The notes under the pieces: generated by a model
Database searches by the model: none
The model's input: only the letters and a program-made list of their open reading frames with translations
What the model was told of the DNA's origin: nothing
Translations under genes and position numbers: made by a program
Part shown: one piece after another, positions 8,280 through 16,857 of the stretch
Layout: each line of letters begins with the position of its first letter
Numbering within the stretch: the stretch's first letter is position 1
Source of the DNA: Phycisphaerales bacterium UBA5793
GTDB taxonomy: Bacteria > Planctomycetota > Phycisphaerae > Phycisphaerales > UBA5793
DNA: 64,000 bases
Assembly (NCBI GenBank): GCA_002418285.1
Contig: DIDT01000073.1
Location: forward strand, 1-64,000
Direction of reading: 5' to 3'

Positions 8280-10388
8280 GTGAGTCTCACGCGGCCGAAC
8301 ATGGGTGAGTCTCTCCACGCACACGCGCAGGCGTGCGTTGCCGCGGGGCTGTGCGCGCTGCCCGCAGTGCGGACTGGCCAGGAGAAGCGGCCGGCCCTGC
8401 CTGAATGGAAACCCTACCAGTCGCGATTGCCGTCGCCAGCGGACGTCACCCGCTGGTTCAACGGATCCGCGAAGGCGATGTGCCTGGTTTGCGGGGCGGT
8501 CTCGGGCAACCTGGAAATGATCGATTTCGACCTGGGTGGCGAGGCCTTCGAGCCGTGGCGCCGCGCCGTCGAGTCCATGGCGCCCGGGCTCGTCGGTTGC
8601 CTCGTGATCGAATCGACGCCATCGGGCGGTCGACACGTCATCTACCGTTGCGATCAGCCCATCTGCGGCAACACCAAGCTCGCCCAGCGCCGCATCGAAG
8701 TCGGCACCAACGAGCCGGTCGTCATCGGCTGCAAGGAGCACGCACCGCGGCGGGACGCCAGCGGCGCCTGGGTGATCACGATCACCATGATCGAGACCCG
8801 CGGCGAGGGCGGGCTCTTTCTGTGCGCGCCGTCCGAGGGCTACGCGATCATCCAGGGCGACCTCGTCGCGCCGCCGGTGATCACTTCGGATGAGCGCGAC
8901 ATCCTGCTCGGCTGCGCCTGGGCGCTCGACGAAACCCCCAGACCCGTCGTCGATGCCGCGAGCGCCATCTCCGACGAAAGCTCCACCTCCCGCCCCGGCG
9001 ATGACTTCAACCGCCGTGGCGATCCCCGCGCCATCCTCCGAGCCCACGGCTGGACCTTCGTGCAGGGAGGCGAGAACGAGCATTGGTGCCGGCCCGGCAA
9101 GTCCACAGGCACGAGCGCCACCCTCAAGGACGGCGTGTTTTACGTCTTCTCGACGAACGCCGCGCCCTTCGAAGCGCAGCAGGGCTACTCACCTTTCGCG
9201 GTCTACGCGCTGCTCGAGCATGGTGGAGATTTCACCGCCGCGGCCTCGGCGCTGGCATCGCAGGGCTACGGCACCGTGCCGATGCAAGTGCGCGGCGTCG
9301 ATCTCTCCGCGTTCGTGGCCGACGTCCCGCCCGCGCCTGACAACCCGCTCGCCCCGGCCCCGCTCTCAGTCGAACAGCTCGTCAGCGGCCACCCGCTGCT
9401 CCGCCCGCCGGTGGTCCACGGTCTGCTCCGCCAGGGCGAGACTATGAATGTGATCGCGAGCCCAAAGGTCGGCAAGAGTTGGCTCACACTCGATCTCGCC
9501 ATCGCCGTCGCTACCGGCCGCCCCTGGCTGGGTCGCTATGCCACCGAGCGCGGCGATGTCCTCATCATCGACAACGAACTCCACCGCGAAACCAGCGCTC
9601 ACCGCATTCCCAAGGTCGCGCACGCTCGTGGCATACCCATGCGCGAGTTCAACCGGCGGATCTTCGTGGATAATCTCCGCGGCCGCCTGCGCGACATCTT
9701 CACCCTCGCGCCCTATTTCGCGGCCATCGAGCCCGGCCGCTACAAGGTCATCGTCCTCGACGCGTTCTATCGCTTCATGCCCGCAGGCGGGGATGAGAAC
9801 GACAATGGCACGATGGCGAACATCTACAACTGCATCGACGCCTTCGCCGATCGCCTCGGCTGCTCGTTCGTGCTCATCCACCACTCGTCCAAGGGCAATC
9901 AGACCGGCAAGTCGGTGACCGACGTCGGGGCCGGGGCAGGCGCGCAGAGCCGGGCCACCGACACCCACCTCGTCCTGAGACCGCACGAAGAGGAGCACGT
10001 CGTCGTCCTCGAAGCCGCAGTCCGCTCCTGGCCGCCCATCGAGCCGCTGTGCCTGCGCTGGGACTTCCCGGTGTGGACCGCCGACGAGGCGCTCGATTCG
10101 AGCCAGCTCCTCTCGCAGGGCGGTCGCGGCCGCAATGACCCCGGCAAGAAGAACGAGTGGACGCCCGAGTCATTTGTCGAGGCATTCGTGGAAGACGAGC
10201 CCGCCACGCGCTCAGCGATCATCGGCCGGGCCGTGCGCGATGGCCTGTCCAAGTGGGCTGCTGACAGTCTGCTCCGCATGGCCGATGCCGATGGTCTGCT
10301 GGCCCGCAATGGCGATGGCAAACGCAACGACCCCTTCACCTACCAGCGCCGCGCCAAGGCGCCGAGCACCCCGGAGGACCGCCCATGA
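8280..10388 (+). CDS. Prim-pol / RepA-like helicase replication protein
   Basis: 702 residues from GTG 8280 (GGAGG 12 bases upstream; ATG 8301 is an alternative). The N-terminal part is a bifunctional primase-polymerase domain with MIDFDLGG (DxD near 82-84) and STPSGGRHVIYR (His near 119). The C-terminal half is a RecA-fold helicase of the AAA_25 type: Walker A ASPKVGKSW near 392, Walker B VIVLDAFYRFMP near 490, then FVLIHHSSKGNQ. A winged-helix-like end follows. It should prime and unwind DNA at the phage origin, which may be the hairpin region just downstream. Confidence 0.87.
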   Translation: MSLTRPNMGESLHAHAQACVAAGLCALPAVRTGQEKRPALPEWKPYQSRLPSPADVTRWFNGSAKAMCLVCGAVSGNLEMIDFDLGGEAFEPWRRAVESMAPGLVGCLVIESTPSGGRHVIYRCDQPICGNTKLAQRRIEVGTNEPVVIGCKEHAPRRDASGAWVITITMIETRGEGGLFLCAPSEGYAIIQGDLVAPPVITSDERDILLGCAWALDETPRPVVDAASAISDESSTSRPGDDFNRRGDPRAILRAHGWTFVQGGENEHWCRPGKSTGTSATLKDGVFYVFSTNAAPFEAQQGYSPFAVYALLEHGGDFTAAASALASQGYGTVPMQVRGVDLSAFVADVPPAPDNPLAPAPLSVEQLVSGHPLLRPPVVHGLLRQGETMNVIASPKVGKSWLTLDLAIAVATGRPWLGRYATERGDVLIIDNELHRETSAHRIPKVAHARGIPMREFNRRIFVDNLRGRLRDIFTLAPYFAAIEPGRYKVIVLDAFYRFMPAGGDENDNGTMANIYNCIDAFADRLGCSFVLIHHSSKGNQTGKSVTDVGAGAGAQSRATDTHLVLRPHEEEHVVVLEAAVRSWPPIEPLCLRWDFPVWTADEALDSSQLLSQGGRGRNDPGKKNEWTPESFVEAFVEDEPATRSAIIGRAVRDGLSKWAADSLLRMADADGLLARNGDGKRNDPFTYQRRAKAPSTPEDRP

Positions 10389-10604
10389 CGTTTCGTTTTG
10401 GGAATGGTTTTGTGCGCACAAAACGAATTGGGTTTCATATCGTTTGGCGTTTCGTTTGGTGCGCACAAAACGAGTCGGGCACGCAGGGTTTCGTTTCGTT
10501 TTGTGCGCCCCTTAAGGGGGGCGCACACAAAACGAAACGAATCAAACCCAGCGTGCGGGCGTGCGCGGCCGACCAAACGATTCACCAAACAAAACGAGTT
10601 GAGG
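10389..10604. repeat. Hairpin and short-repeat array, candidate phage origin
   Basis: The gap between the prim-pol gene and the next gene holds many copies of AAACGA or its complement. TTTTGTGCGCACAAAA (10408-10423) is a perfect 16-bp palindrome. A near-copy, CGTTTGGTGCGCACAAAACG, is at 10453-10472. A long hairpin spans about 10486-10549, with arms GGGTTT/AAACCC and CGTTTTGTGCGC/GCGCACACAAAACG around CCCCTTAAGGGG. Origin function is inferred from position beside the replication protein. Attenuation or termination is an alternative. Confidence 0.6.
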
Positions 10605-10838
10605 TTGAGGAAGCGCCCACGGCCGCCAGGTTCGGCCGTGTCGCGGCCGGGCTGGCTCGGTTGGCCAAGAGCGCGCTGGGCGCGCGGGCGGCACTTGGGC
10701 CAGCGTCGGCGGCCATGGTTCCTTCCCGGCGCGGGGCGGCCGGAGAGGCCCGCGGGAACAGCAGCAAACTTAGACAGAGATCGAATAACGCGGGGTGTCC
10801 GGATTTTCCCGACGGCGCGTCGAGAGGAGGGTTGTGGA
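10605..10838. other. Non-coding stretch before the TTG-start gene
   Basis: No convincing gene. An open frame exists but its composition is unlike protein. The last bases carry a strong ribosome site (AGAGGAGG at 10823-10830) that sets the next start. Nothing else recognised. Confidence 0.5.
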
Positions 10839-11780
10839 TTGAGCGTAACTGTCGATGACGCATTGCTTTGCCGCCTCGCGGGCGAACTGTGGGCCGCGTT
10901 CGCTCCTTGGCGCGGGCCGTGGAATGGCGGCGGCGCTGCCGCTGCGTACCTGGCGCGGCGGTCTTTCCGGTCCGGCATGGGGTTGCGCTGGCGGCATCAT
11001 GGGCGCGATAGGGATGAGCGCGACGAGAATGTCGAGGCGCTGGGGCGGCTGGAACGGCACGGGCTTCTGACGCGTCGGGTCGAAAAGACGAAGGTCCTGG
11101 GAGTGCGGTTGTTCGACGCCGGAATTGAGCGAGCCTGCTCGCTGGCCGGCGCCCCATGCTGGTCGGCGGGCCGGGAGGTGTGTCAGCGCGTCGCCGGGCT
11201 CGATGACGAGACTGCGACGATGCTGCACCTCGGCACGCGATGGACGGCGGAATGGGCGCTGGCGGGCACGCCGGCGAACTGGGCCGGCTGCGGCGGCGAT
11301 GAACTCGGGCGCGCGAACCGTCAGATCCTGTCGGCACTGGAAGAGCGGGCGATCCCTGCGCTGGTTCGCGGCTGGCTCCAGAGCGGCGCCGATCTGCATG
11401 GGCGAGCGTGGTATTCGATTACAAGCGCCGGCCGCGCGGCGCTGGCTGAAGCGCCAGCCGAAGTACCACCGTTGATCGAGGCCGACGAGGACTGCGCGCT
11501 GGCGTGGCGCGAGGGTGCGCACGCGATGCAGGTCCGCCTTGCCGCGGCCCCGCGTTCGGAGCGCGAAATCGGCCTGCTGCCGCTGCCAGTCCATGGCGGG
11601 TCGATCGGGGGCGACGACGTTGGCCCACGTGGCGATGTGCCCACGGTGGGCGGCCGCAACTACGCCGCTTCGGCACATCTCGCGACAGGAGCCAACGTGG
11701 GCGACGACATGGCGGCACCCGGGGTGGCGGATTCGCGACCGGGCCGCTCATCCACCAGAACAAGGAGAACGGACTCATGA
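10839..11780 (+). CDS. Hypothetical phage protein with winged-helix-like N-terminus
   Basis: 313 residues from TTG 10839, chosen for the AGAGGAGG site nine bases upstream; sequence before it in frame is repeat-derived. Residues 1-90 (DDALLCRLAGELWAAFAPW ... EALGRLERHGLLTRRVEK) look like a winged-helix DNA-binding unit. The middle has LGRANRQILSALEERAIPAL and the end is Gly/Arg-rich. It follows the origin-like region and overlaps the methyltransferase start (ATGA), so a replication or regulatory role is plausible. Family not recognised. Confidence 0.65.
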   Translation: MSVTVDDALLCRLAGELWAAFAPWRGPWNGGGAAAAYLARRSFRSGMGLRWRHHGRDRDERDENVEALGRLERHGLLTRRVEKTKVLGVRLFDAGIERACSLAGAPCWSAGREVCQRVAGLDDETATMLHLGTRWTAEWALAGTPANWAGCGGDELGRANRQILSALEERAIPALVRGWLQSGADLHGRAWYSITSAGRAALAEAPAEVPPLIEADEDCALAWREGAHAMQVRLAAAPRSEREIGLLPLPVHGGSIGGDDVGPRGDVPTVGGRNYAASAHLATGANVGDDMAAPGVADSRPGRSSTRTRRTDS

Positions 11781-13138
11781 ACACGTTCAAAGTCGAACTG
11801 CGGCCACTGGCTGAAATAAAACCCTACGAGAAGAACCCGCGGCTCAACGACGACGCGGTGGACGCCGTGGCCAACAGCATCACGGCCTTTGGCTGGCGAC
11901 AGCCCATCGTGGTCGATGGCGATGGCGTGATCATCTGCGGCCATACCCGCTGGAAGGCGGCGCAGAAACTCGGCCTGGAGATGGTGCCGGTCCATGTCGC
12001 GACCGATCTGGAGCCTGAGCAGGTGCGGGCCTATCGCATCGCCGACAACAAGTCGGCCGAACTGGCCGAATGGAACATGGAGTTGTTGCCGATCGAGATG
12101 GCCGAACTCCAGGGCGCCGGCATCGACTGGTCGGGCCTGGGCTTCAGCGCCGACGACCTGGCGAAGTTGCTCGACCCCGGCGTGCGCGACGGGCTGACTG
12201 ATCCTGATGCGATTCCCGAACCGCCGGACGAACCGATCACGAAGCGCGGCGACCTGTGGATTCTGGGTGAGCACCGATTGCTGTGCGGCGATAGCGCCAG
12301 CGCCGCGGACGTCGATCGATTGCTCGATGGTCAGCCGATTCACCTCGTCAACACCGATCCTCCGTACAACGTCAAGGTCGAACCTCGATCGAACAACGCG
12401 ATCGCGGCCGGCAACTCGTCGTTCCCCGAGGCGAAGAAGAAGCGGACGCATCACCAGTCGTTCGATGTCGCCCGCCAGGGCGAGAAGAAGCGCACGACGA
12501 AGAAGATGCGGGCGAAGGACAGGCCGCTGGCCAACGACTTTGTCAGCGACGAAGCGTTCGACGAGATGCTCGACGCGTGGTTCGGCAACATGGCGCGCGT
12601 GCTCATCCCCGGTGGCGGCTTCTACATCTGGGGCGGGTACGCCAACCTCGGCAACTACCCGGGTCCGCTCAAGCGCGCCGGGCTGTACTTCAGCCAAGGG
12701 ATTGTGTGGGACAAGCAGCACCCGGTCCTGACCCGCAAGGACTACATGGGCGCGTTTGAGATCGCGTTCTACGGATGGCGCGAGGGCGCTGCGCACCGTT
12801 TCTTTGGTCCGAACAACGCCACCGACCTCTGGCACGTCAAGAAGGTGAACCCGGCGTCAATGCAGCATTTAACTCAAAAACCGGTCGAACTCGCGGTGCG
12901 TGCGATTCAGTATTCGTCGCGACCGGGTGAGAACGTTCTGGATCTCTTCGGAGGATCGGGTTCCACTCTGATCGGCGCGGAACGCACCGACCGGCGCGCG
13001 TTTCTGATGGAACTCGATCCGGCATACACGGATGTCATCGTGGATCGGTATCAGCGATTCTCAGGAAAGCCCGCCATCCTGGAACGCACCGGCGAATCGC
13101 CGATCCCCATGATGGCGCGCGAGGAGAACATGCGATGA
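11777..13138 (+). CDS. ParB-domain DNA methyltransferase
   Basis: 453 residues. Residues 4-110 are a ParB-like domain (LAEIKPYEKNPR, IVVDGDGVIICGHTRWKAA). The C-terminal part is an amino-methyltransferase with DPPYNV (194-199), a target-recognition stretch, YSSRPGENVLDLFGGSGST near 385 and FLMELDPAYTDVIVDRY. Motif IV precedes the SAM motif, as in beta-class enzymes. Phage copies usually mask host restriction sites. It overlaps its neighbours by ATGA on both sides and is followed by an HNH protein. Confidence 0.88.
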   Translation: MNTFKVELRPLAEIKPYEKNPRLNDDAVDAVANSITAFGWRQPIVVDGDGVIICGHTRWKAAQKLGLEMVPVHVATDLEPEQVRAYRIADNKSAELAEWNMELLPIEMAELQGAGIDWSGLGFSADDLAKLLDPGVRDGLTDPDAIPEPPDEPITKRGDLWILGEHRLLCGDSASAADVDRLLDGQPIHLVNTDPPYNVKVEPRSNNAIAAGNSSFPEAKKKRTHHQSFDVARQGEKKRTTKKMRAKDRPLANDFVSDEAFDEMLDAWFGNMARVLIPGGGFYIWGGYANLGNYPGPLKRAGLYFSQGIVWDKQHPVLTRKDYMGAFEIAFYGWREGAAHRFFGPNNATDLWHVKKVNPASMQHLTQKPVELAVRAIQYSSRPGENVLDLFGGSGSTLIGAERTDRRAFLMELDPAYTDVIVDRYQRFSGKPAILERTGESPIPMMAREENMR

Positions 13139-13596
13139 GAACCTATCCGACACCGCAGGGCACGATCACCAAGTTCGGATACCGGCGAATCCGCTGCAAA
13201 GACCGAAAGCAGCGCATGGAGCATGTGCTGGTGTGGGAAGCGGCGCACGGTTCCGTGCCGCCGGGCATGGAAATCCATCACATCAATGGCGACAAACTCG
13301 ACAACCGACTGGCCAACCTGATGCTCGTTACGCGCCTGGAGCACAAACGCATCCACAGCGGGTGCATTCGCTGCGGCGAGATCTGGTTCAAGCGGTGCCG
13401 CAGATGCCGCTGGTATCGCCGGATCGACACGGAGTTCTATGAGTATCCCGGGAAGACGGGAGCGGGAAGCGTCTGCCGGCGCTGCGCGTCGATCGATGCG
13501 GTGGAGTACAGGAAGAAGCGCCGCCAGCGAGCGACGGCGGCTGACACCGGAGAGACGGCCCCGGTCAACGCCGAGGCCGTCGGAGCAGCGGGATGA
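13135..13596 (+). CDS. HNH endonuclease with Cys-rich tail
   Basis: 153 residues. The HNH_3 core is HVLVWEAAHGSVPPGMEIHH, then INGDKLDNRLANLMLVTRLE and HKRIHSG. After it come CIRCGEIWFKRCRRCRWYRR and VCRRC, likely zinc-binding pairs. It starts inside the methyltransferase stop (ATGA), so the two are made together. It may be a homing-type nuclease or the partner of the methylase. Confidence 0.82.
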   Translation: MRTYPTPQGTITKFGYRRIRCKDRKQRMEHVLVWEAAHGSVPPGMEIHHINGDKLDNRLANLMLVTRLEHKRIHSGCIRCGEIWFKRCRRCRWYRRIDTEFYEYPGKTGAGSVCRRCASIDAVEYRKKRRQRATAADTGETAPVNAEAVGAAG

Positions 13597-13604
13597 TGTG
13601 GTCG

Positions 13605-13994
13605 CTACTCGCCCGATTCTGCCGCCGCCTCCGGCCCCTTCTCGCGAAGCGCGTGGTATTCGATGAGCGCATCCTCGTAGACGAAGTCGCTCGCCGCGAC
13701 ATGCTTGCGCTCGCGGGCGGGCACGATGCACGACCGCTCCTTCAGGAACGCGACGGCCGTCGCGACCTGCGACCATGGAGGCATCTTCGATTCATCGCCG
13801 CCGCCCGCCTTGGCGCGGATGTCCTCCATCGTGAACGCGGCATTGCCCATCTGCTCGATCGCGTACGCCACGTCGTCGTACGTCTGTTTCGTGCACATGT
13901 GCTCGTACGGTTTGCCGCGCTTGGGCACGACCCGGCGCAGAAGCGCGCCGCTGGCGGCATCGACGATGAACGTTTCATCAAGTTGACGGGGCAT
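13605..13994 (-). CDS. Hypothetical prophage accessory protein
   Basis: 129 residues from the ATG at 13994, which has GGAAGGAGGTGA just upstream. The core KQTYDDVAYAIEQMGNAAFT and MEDIRAKAGG ... WSQVATAVAFLKERSCIV resembles a winged-helix fold. The start lies inside the end of the zinc-ribbon gene. It is last in a leftward cluster opposed to the phage operons and converges with the HNH gene. Function unknown. Confidence 0.72.
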   Translation of the reverse strand: MPRQLDETFIVDAASGALLRRVVPKRGKPYEHMCTKQTYDDVAYAIEQMGNAAFTMEDIRAKAGGGDESKMPPWSQVATAVAFLKERSCIVPARERKHVAASDFVYEDALIEYHALREKGPEAAAESGE

Positions 13995-14154
13995 CGGGTT
14001 CACCTCCTTCCCCAGCCGGGTCGTAGCGATGGCGGCACGTCTGGCATTCGACCTTGTCGTCTTCGATCCAGACGAGGAGGTCCATTCGTCGTTCGCCGCA
14101 ATGCGGGCAAGCAAAACCCGGTTCGACACGTTCGTCATTGGCCTCGGCGATCAT
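13978..14154 (-). CDS. Small zinc-ribbon protein
   Basis: 58 residues (MIAEANDERVEPGF...), found by direct reading. It has two Cys pairs, ACPHCGERRMDLL and ECQTCRHRYDP, spaced as in a zinc ribbon. The start has GGGGAGG upstream and overlaps the previous stop (ATGA). The stop lies 17 bases inside the next gene. The coupling supports it as a real gene. It may bind nucleic acid or RNA polymerase; no direct evidence. Confidence 0.72.
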   Translation of the reverse strand: MIAEANDERVEPGFACPHCGERRMDLLVWIEDDKVECQTCRHRYDPAGEGGEPDAPST

Positions 14155-14375
14155 GGCCCCACCTCCCCGCGCGTTTCGCTCAGATCGAAGATGGCCACCA
14201 CCGCGAGCAGACCGACGAGCAGTGCGGCGCGTTCGTCAAGGTCGGCGAGGTCGCCCTTGGCGCACGTGCGAATGAGCGCGGCCTTGTCGCTGGCGGGCAT
14301 GGCGGCCAGGGTGTCGCGCATCGTGGCGCGAGCCTGGTCGGCATGGGCGAGGAGTCGTTGCACTTCGCGGTCCAT
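14151..14375 (-). CDS. Small hypothetical prophage protein
   Basis: 74 residues, mostly helical: MDREVQRLLAHADQARATMR, then CAKGDLADLDERAALLVGLL and AVVAIFDLSE. It sits three bases after the HARE-HTH gene and ends in an ATGA overlap with the zinc-ribbon gene. No family recognised. Confidence 0.65.
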   Translation of the reverse strand: MDREVQRLLAHADQARATMRDTLAAMPASDKAALIRTCAKGDLADLDERAALLVGLLAVVAIFDLSETRGEVGP

Positions 14376-14378
14376 TGT

Positions 14379-15413
14379 TCACCCGACCTTCCCGGCCGCG
14401 GTGAAGCGGCCCTTGTCGACCTTGGCGAAGCGTGCGTCTTTGCCCTTGGCTTTGATTTCACGGATCATCGCGGCGTAGAGCGTGGCATGCGGCGTGGCGC
14501 CGTTGGTCTTCCAGCCCGCCGCGATGGCGCGCTCGGCGATCGTCTTCGCGTCGAGCGGTTCCTTGGCTCGCCCCAGGACCTGCGCTGCGGCGTCGAGCCC
14601 GCTGAGACCTTCGCGCTTCTTGCGTGGGGCGTCGGCCTTGCGGTCTTTCGTCTTCGGGCTGCTGGTTCGTGCTTTCGGTGCGCCGCGATCAGGCGGCATC
14701 GAAATGCCAAGTTGCGCCGGCGTCTTGCCAGTCAGCTGCTTGATCGTTTGCTTGATGTGAAAGACACCCGTCACACTGCCCGAGGCGTCCACCTCACGGC
14801 AGCCGGTCTTCTCATCGATGGGCGAATCTGCGGGCACGCGGTAAAGCAGCGGCGTGCGGCCGTCAACGCGGAAGTACAGCTCGTGGAGTTTGCCGTTCTT
14901 CTTCCAGCACACGTGGTTCTTGCTGGTGGGCAGGTCCTGGACCTGTTTGGCGATCTCGGCGTACTGGTCCTTGTTGACCAGCGCGATGCGTGGCGGCGTG
15001 CGTCGGCCCTTGCATTTCGCCTTCACCGGCGAGGCACCCTGCTGGGCGGCAGCCTGCTCGGCTTTCTTCACCCATCTCGATCGTTCTTTGCCGTTGACGA
15101 TCTCGGTCTTCATGATCAGGCCCTCGACCGCGGCCTTGGCATCGCGCTCGGCGATCTTCCCATCAACAACCGAGCCCCCGGAGGAGGTACCGGAGGCTCG
15201 CGTGGTCGCTTGAGTTGTGCTGGCCGATTTCGGTGGCGGCCCCGCTTCGGCTCGAAGCCGTTGGGCCGACTTGATCCGCACCTTCTTCTTCGTGTCGAGG
15301 TTCGTGGCGTCCCAGCCGCCGTTGCGATTCTCGGCGTCGATGCGCACCTTGGCGATCTTGCCGGACACCTTGGCGGTGTATGTGCTTCCGATCTTAATCT
15401 CGTTCTTCTTCAT
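14379..15413 (-). CDS. HARE-HTH domain protein
   Basis: 344 residues. The N-terminus KIGSTYTAKVSGKIAKVRID is a small beta-barrel-like unit. A linker and a central region (WKKNGKLHELYFRVDGRTPL) follow. Residues about 268-340 match the HARE-HTH winged helix: LSGLDAAAQVLGRAKEPLDA, KTIAERAIAAGWKTNGATPH, then RFAKVDKGRF. HARE-HTH domains occur in the RNA polymerase delta subunit and in restriction or chromatin proteins, where they may sense modified DNA. Strong ribosome site (AAAGGAGC). Within a phage, transcription control or antirestriction is possible. Confidence 0.75.
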   Translation of the reverse strand: MKKNEIKIGSTYTAKVSGKIAKVRIDAENRNGGWDATNLDTKKKVRIKSAQRLRAEAGPPPKSASTTQATTRASGTSSGGSVVDGKIAERDAKAAVEGLIMKTEIVNGKERSRWVKKAEQAAAQQGASPVKAKCKGRRTPPRIALVNKDQYAEIAKQVQDLPTSKNHVCWKKNGKLHELYFRVDGRTPLLYRVPADSPIDEKTGCREVDASGSVTGVFHIKQTIKQLTGKTPAQLGISMPPDRGAPKARTSSPKTKDRKADAPRKKREGLSGLDAAAQVLGRAKEPLDAKTIAERAIAAGWKTNGATPHATLYAAMIREIKAKGKDARFAKVDKGRFTAAGKVG

Positions 15414-15485
15414 CGTGCTGCTCCTTTCGTTGATGCAGCGGTTGGTAGTCTCGCGACGGCGAACGTCACCGCCGCGCGTGGTGGT

Positions 15486-15722
15486 TCAGTTCGCCCTCGG
15501 CAGCGGCGTGATCTCGATCTTGCGGTCGCAGGCCGGGCACACGGCCTTGGTCGGCCGCGCCGACTGGCGTCCAGCGTCGTACGCCCGCTCCAGCGCTTCC
15601 TTGATGCACCACACCGCGGTGTCGTGGAAATCGAGGCTGTCGCTGTTGCGGGTCTCCAAGGTTTCGAGGCCGAGGGCCTCGCGGGCGATCGTGTTCAACT
15701 GGTTGTCGCGTGTCGTACTCAT
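15486..15722 (-). CDS. DUF6900-like small protein
   Basis: 78 residues. The core NQLNTIAREALGLETLETRN and SDSLDFHDTAVWCIKEALER matches a small conserved family I recall as DUF6900. The end VCPACDRKIEI adds one Cys pair. It lies in the leftward accessory cluster. Function unknown. Confidence 0.7.
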   Translation of the reverse strand: MSTTRDNQLNTIAREALGLETLETRNSDSLDFHDTAVWCIKEALERAYDAGRQSARPTKAVCPACDRKIEITPLPRAN

Positions 15723-15752
15723 GGAGTCTCCGTTCCGTTGGTGGTTGGTGGT

Positions 15753-16067
15753 TCAGCAGCCTGCGACGCGTTGCATCTCGCGCCACACCTCGTGGATCAT
15801 GCTGTTGGTGGCGTTGACCTTGCCGCGGCTTACGCCGCAGATGGCCTTGGTCGCTTCGATCGCGGCGGCGAACTGCTCTTCGTCGCTCTGTTTCGCTTCC
15901 ATCACGCAGATGGTGCGGTTGCCGCGCCGGCTCGTCTGATTGCGGCGTTTCGATTCGATCAGTTCCATGACCAGAACGCCCGCTCCCCGGCCGCTGGGCG
16001 TCTCGTCAACATGGACCATCTCGATGTCGCCGTCTATGCCTTCGATGGTGATGCTCTTGATGAACAT
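15753..16067 (-). CDS. Hypothetical prophage protein
   Basis: 104 residues. It begins with a beta-rich stretch (MFIKSITIEGIDGDIEMVHV, GRGAGVLVMELIESKRR) and ends with a helical one (EEQFAAAIEATKAICGVSRG). Gaps to its neighbours are about 30 bases. No family recognised; the reading frame and spacing support it. Confidence 0.68.
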   Translation of the reverse strand: MFIKSITIEGIDGDIEMVHVDETPSGRGAGVLVMELIESKRRNQTSRRGNRTICVMEAKQSDEEQFAAAIEATKAICGVSRGKVNATNSMIHEVWREMQRVAGC

Positions 16068-16097
16068 GGTGGGGTCTCCTTCCCGTGGTTGGCCGGT

Positions 16098-16568
16098 TCA
16101 GATCTGGCTGACGTTGGCGACGAGCATGCAGGCTCGAATCACCGCGTCGAGTTCGCCGCACTGGCCCGCGTCGAGGTCTTTCGCGTCCTTCTCAAAGATG
16201 CGTTGGGCCAGAGATCGCCGCGTAGTGTCGATCGCTGTGGCCATGAATCCGTAGGTCGGTGCGTAGGTGTCGCTCACCGCGACGTTGGCGCAGCCGGTCT
16301 TGTAGGTGCTGATGCCCTGCTCGATGTCGAGGGCGGCGCTGGCCCGCACCTGCACATTGACCGATTCGACCCGGATCGCGATGCTCTCGATTCGCGTGGC
16401 CGCGTGGGTCACCGGCGTCTTGCCCATCGCGTGGTCGCGATCCCAGAAGGCGAGGATCTCCTTGTCGGTGTAGCCCTTGGCCCGCAGGTAGCGCAGGTCG
16501 GTCTCGCTGAACATCGCGTGTTCGTGCAGGCGTTTGGCGGTGTCGTTCTCGTTGGTTCTCGTGGTCAT
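16098..16568 (-). CDS. Hypothetical prophage protein, first of accessory cluster
   Basis: 156 residues from the ATG at 16568 (GAAAGGACG upstream); an in-frame extension to 16700 enters the promoter region and is rejected. The core FSETDLRYLRAKGYTDKEIL and AFWDRDHAMGKTP is followed by VNVQVRASAALDIEQGISTY. It faces the terminase operon across a gap carrying the operator-like 10-mer. Function unknown. Confidence 0.68.
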   Translation of the reverse strand: MTTRTNENDTAKRLHEHAMFSETDLRYLRAKGYTDKEILAFWDRDHAMGKTPVTHAATRIESIAIRVESVNVQVRASAALDIEQGISTYKTGCANVAVSDTYAPTYGFMATAIDTTRRSLAQRIFEKDAKDLDAGQCGELDAVIRACMLVANVSQI

Positions 16569-16857
16569 GTTGATGCGTCCTTTCGCTGTTATTGGCGGGC
16601 GGCGTGTTCCGCCTCGCGTTGCACACATGAGGGCATGAACAGCGCGCACATGCAAGGGGAATTGCTGCGGATTCGAGCAGCTTTCGCAGATTGTGGGCAA
16701 GTGGCCATCAATGTGGGCAAAGGGGCGGCCCGACTGGCACTCCCCGCTAGGAATGTGCTAGGGAACGGCCGAACTCTCGCCGCGCCGGGAGAGATTTGTC
16801 GCCGGTACGAGGCGTCGCGCTTCAGGGCTGCGGCATGTCGAGATGGAGAGGAACGCC
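16569..16857. promoter_or_regulatory. Divergent control region with shared operator motif
   Basis: Non-coding gap between the leftward accessory cluster and the rightward late genes. GCACACATGA at 16621-16630 repeats the 10-mer of the early operator, and a degenerate GCGCACATGC follows at 16644. TGTGGGCAA occurs twice near 16692 and 16713. No clear -35/-10 pair was found. Confidence 0.5.

Noticed and set aside
10389..10604. CRISPR-like array
   Set aside because: Repeats are short, inverted and unevenly spaced with no unique spacers of constant length; no cas genes are present in the window.
10398..10838. Upstream extension of the gene at 10839
   Set aside because: The extension is a translation of the hairpin repeats; a strong ribosome site supports the TTG at 10839.
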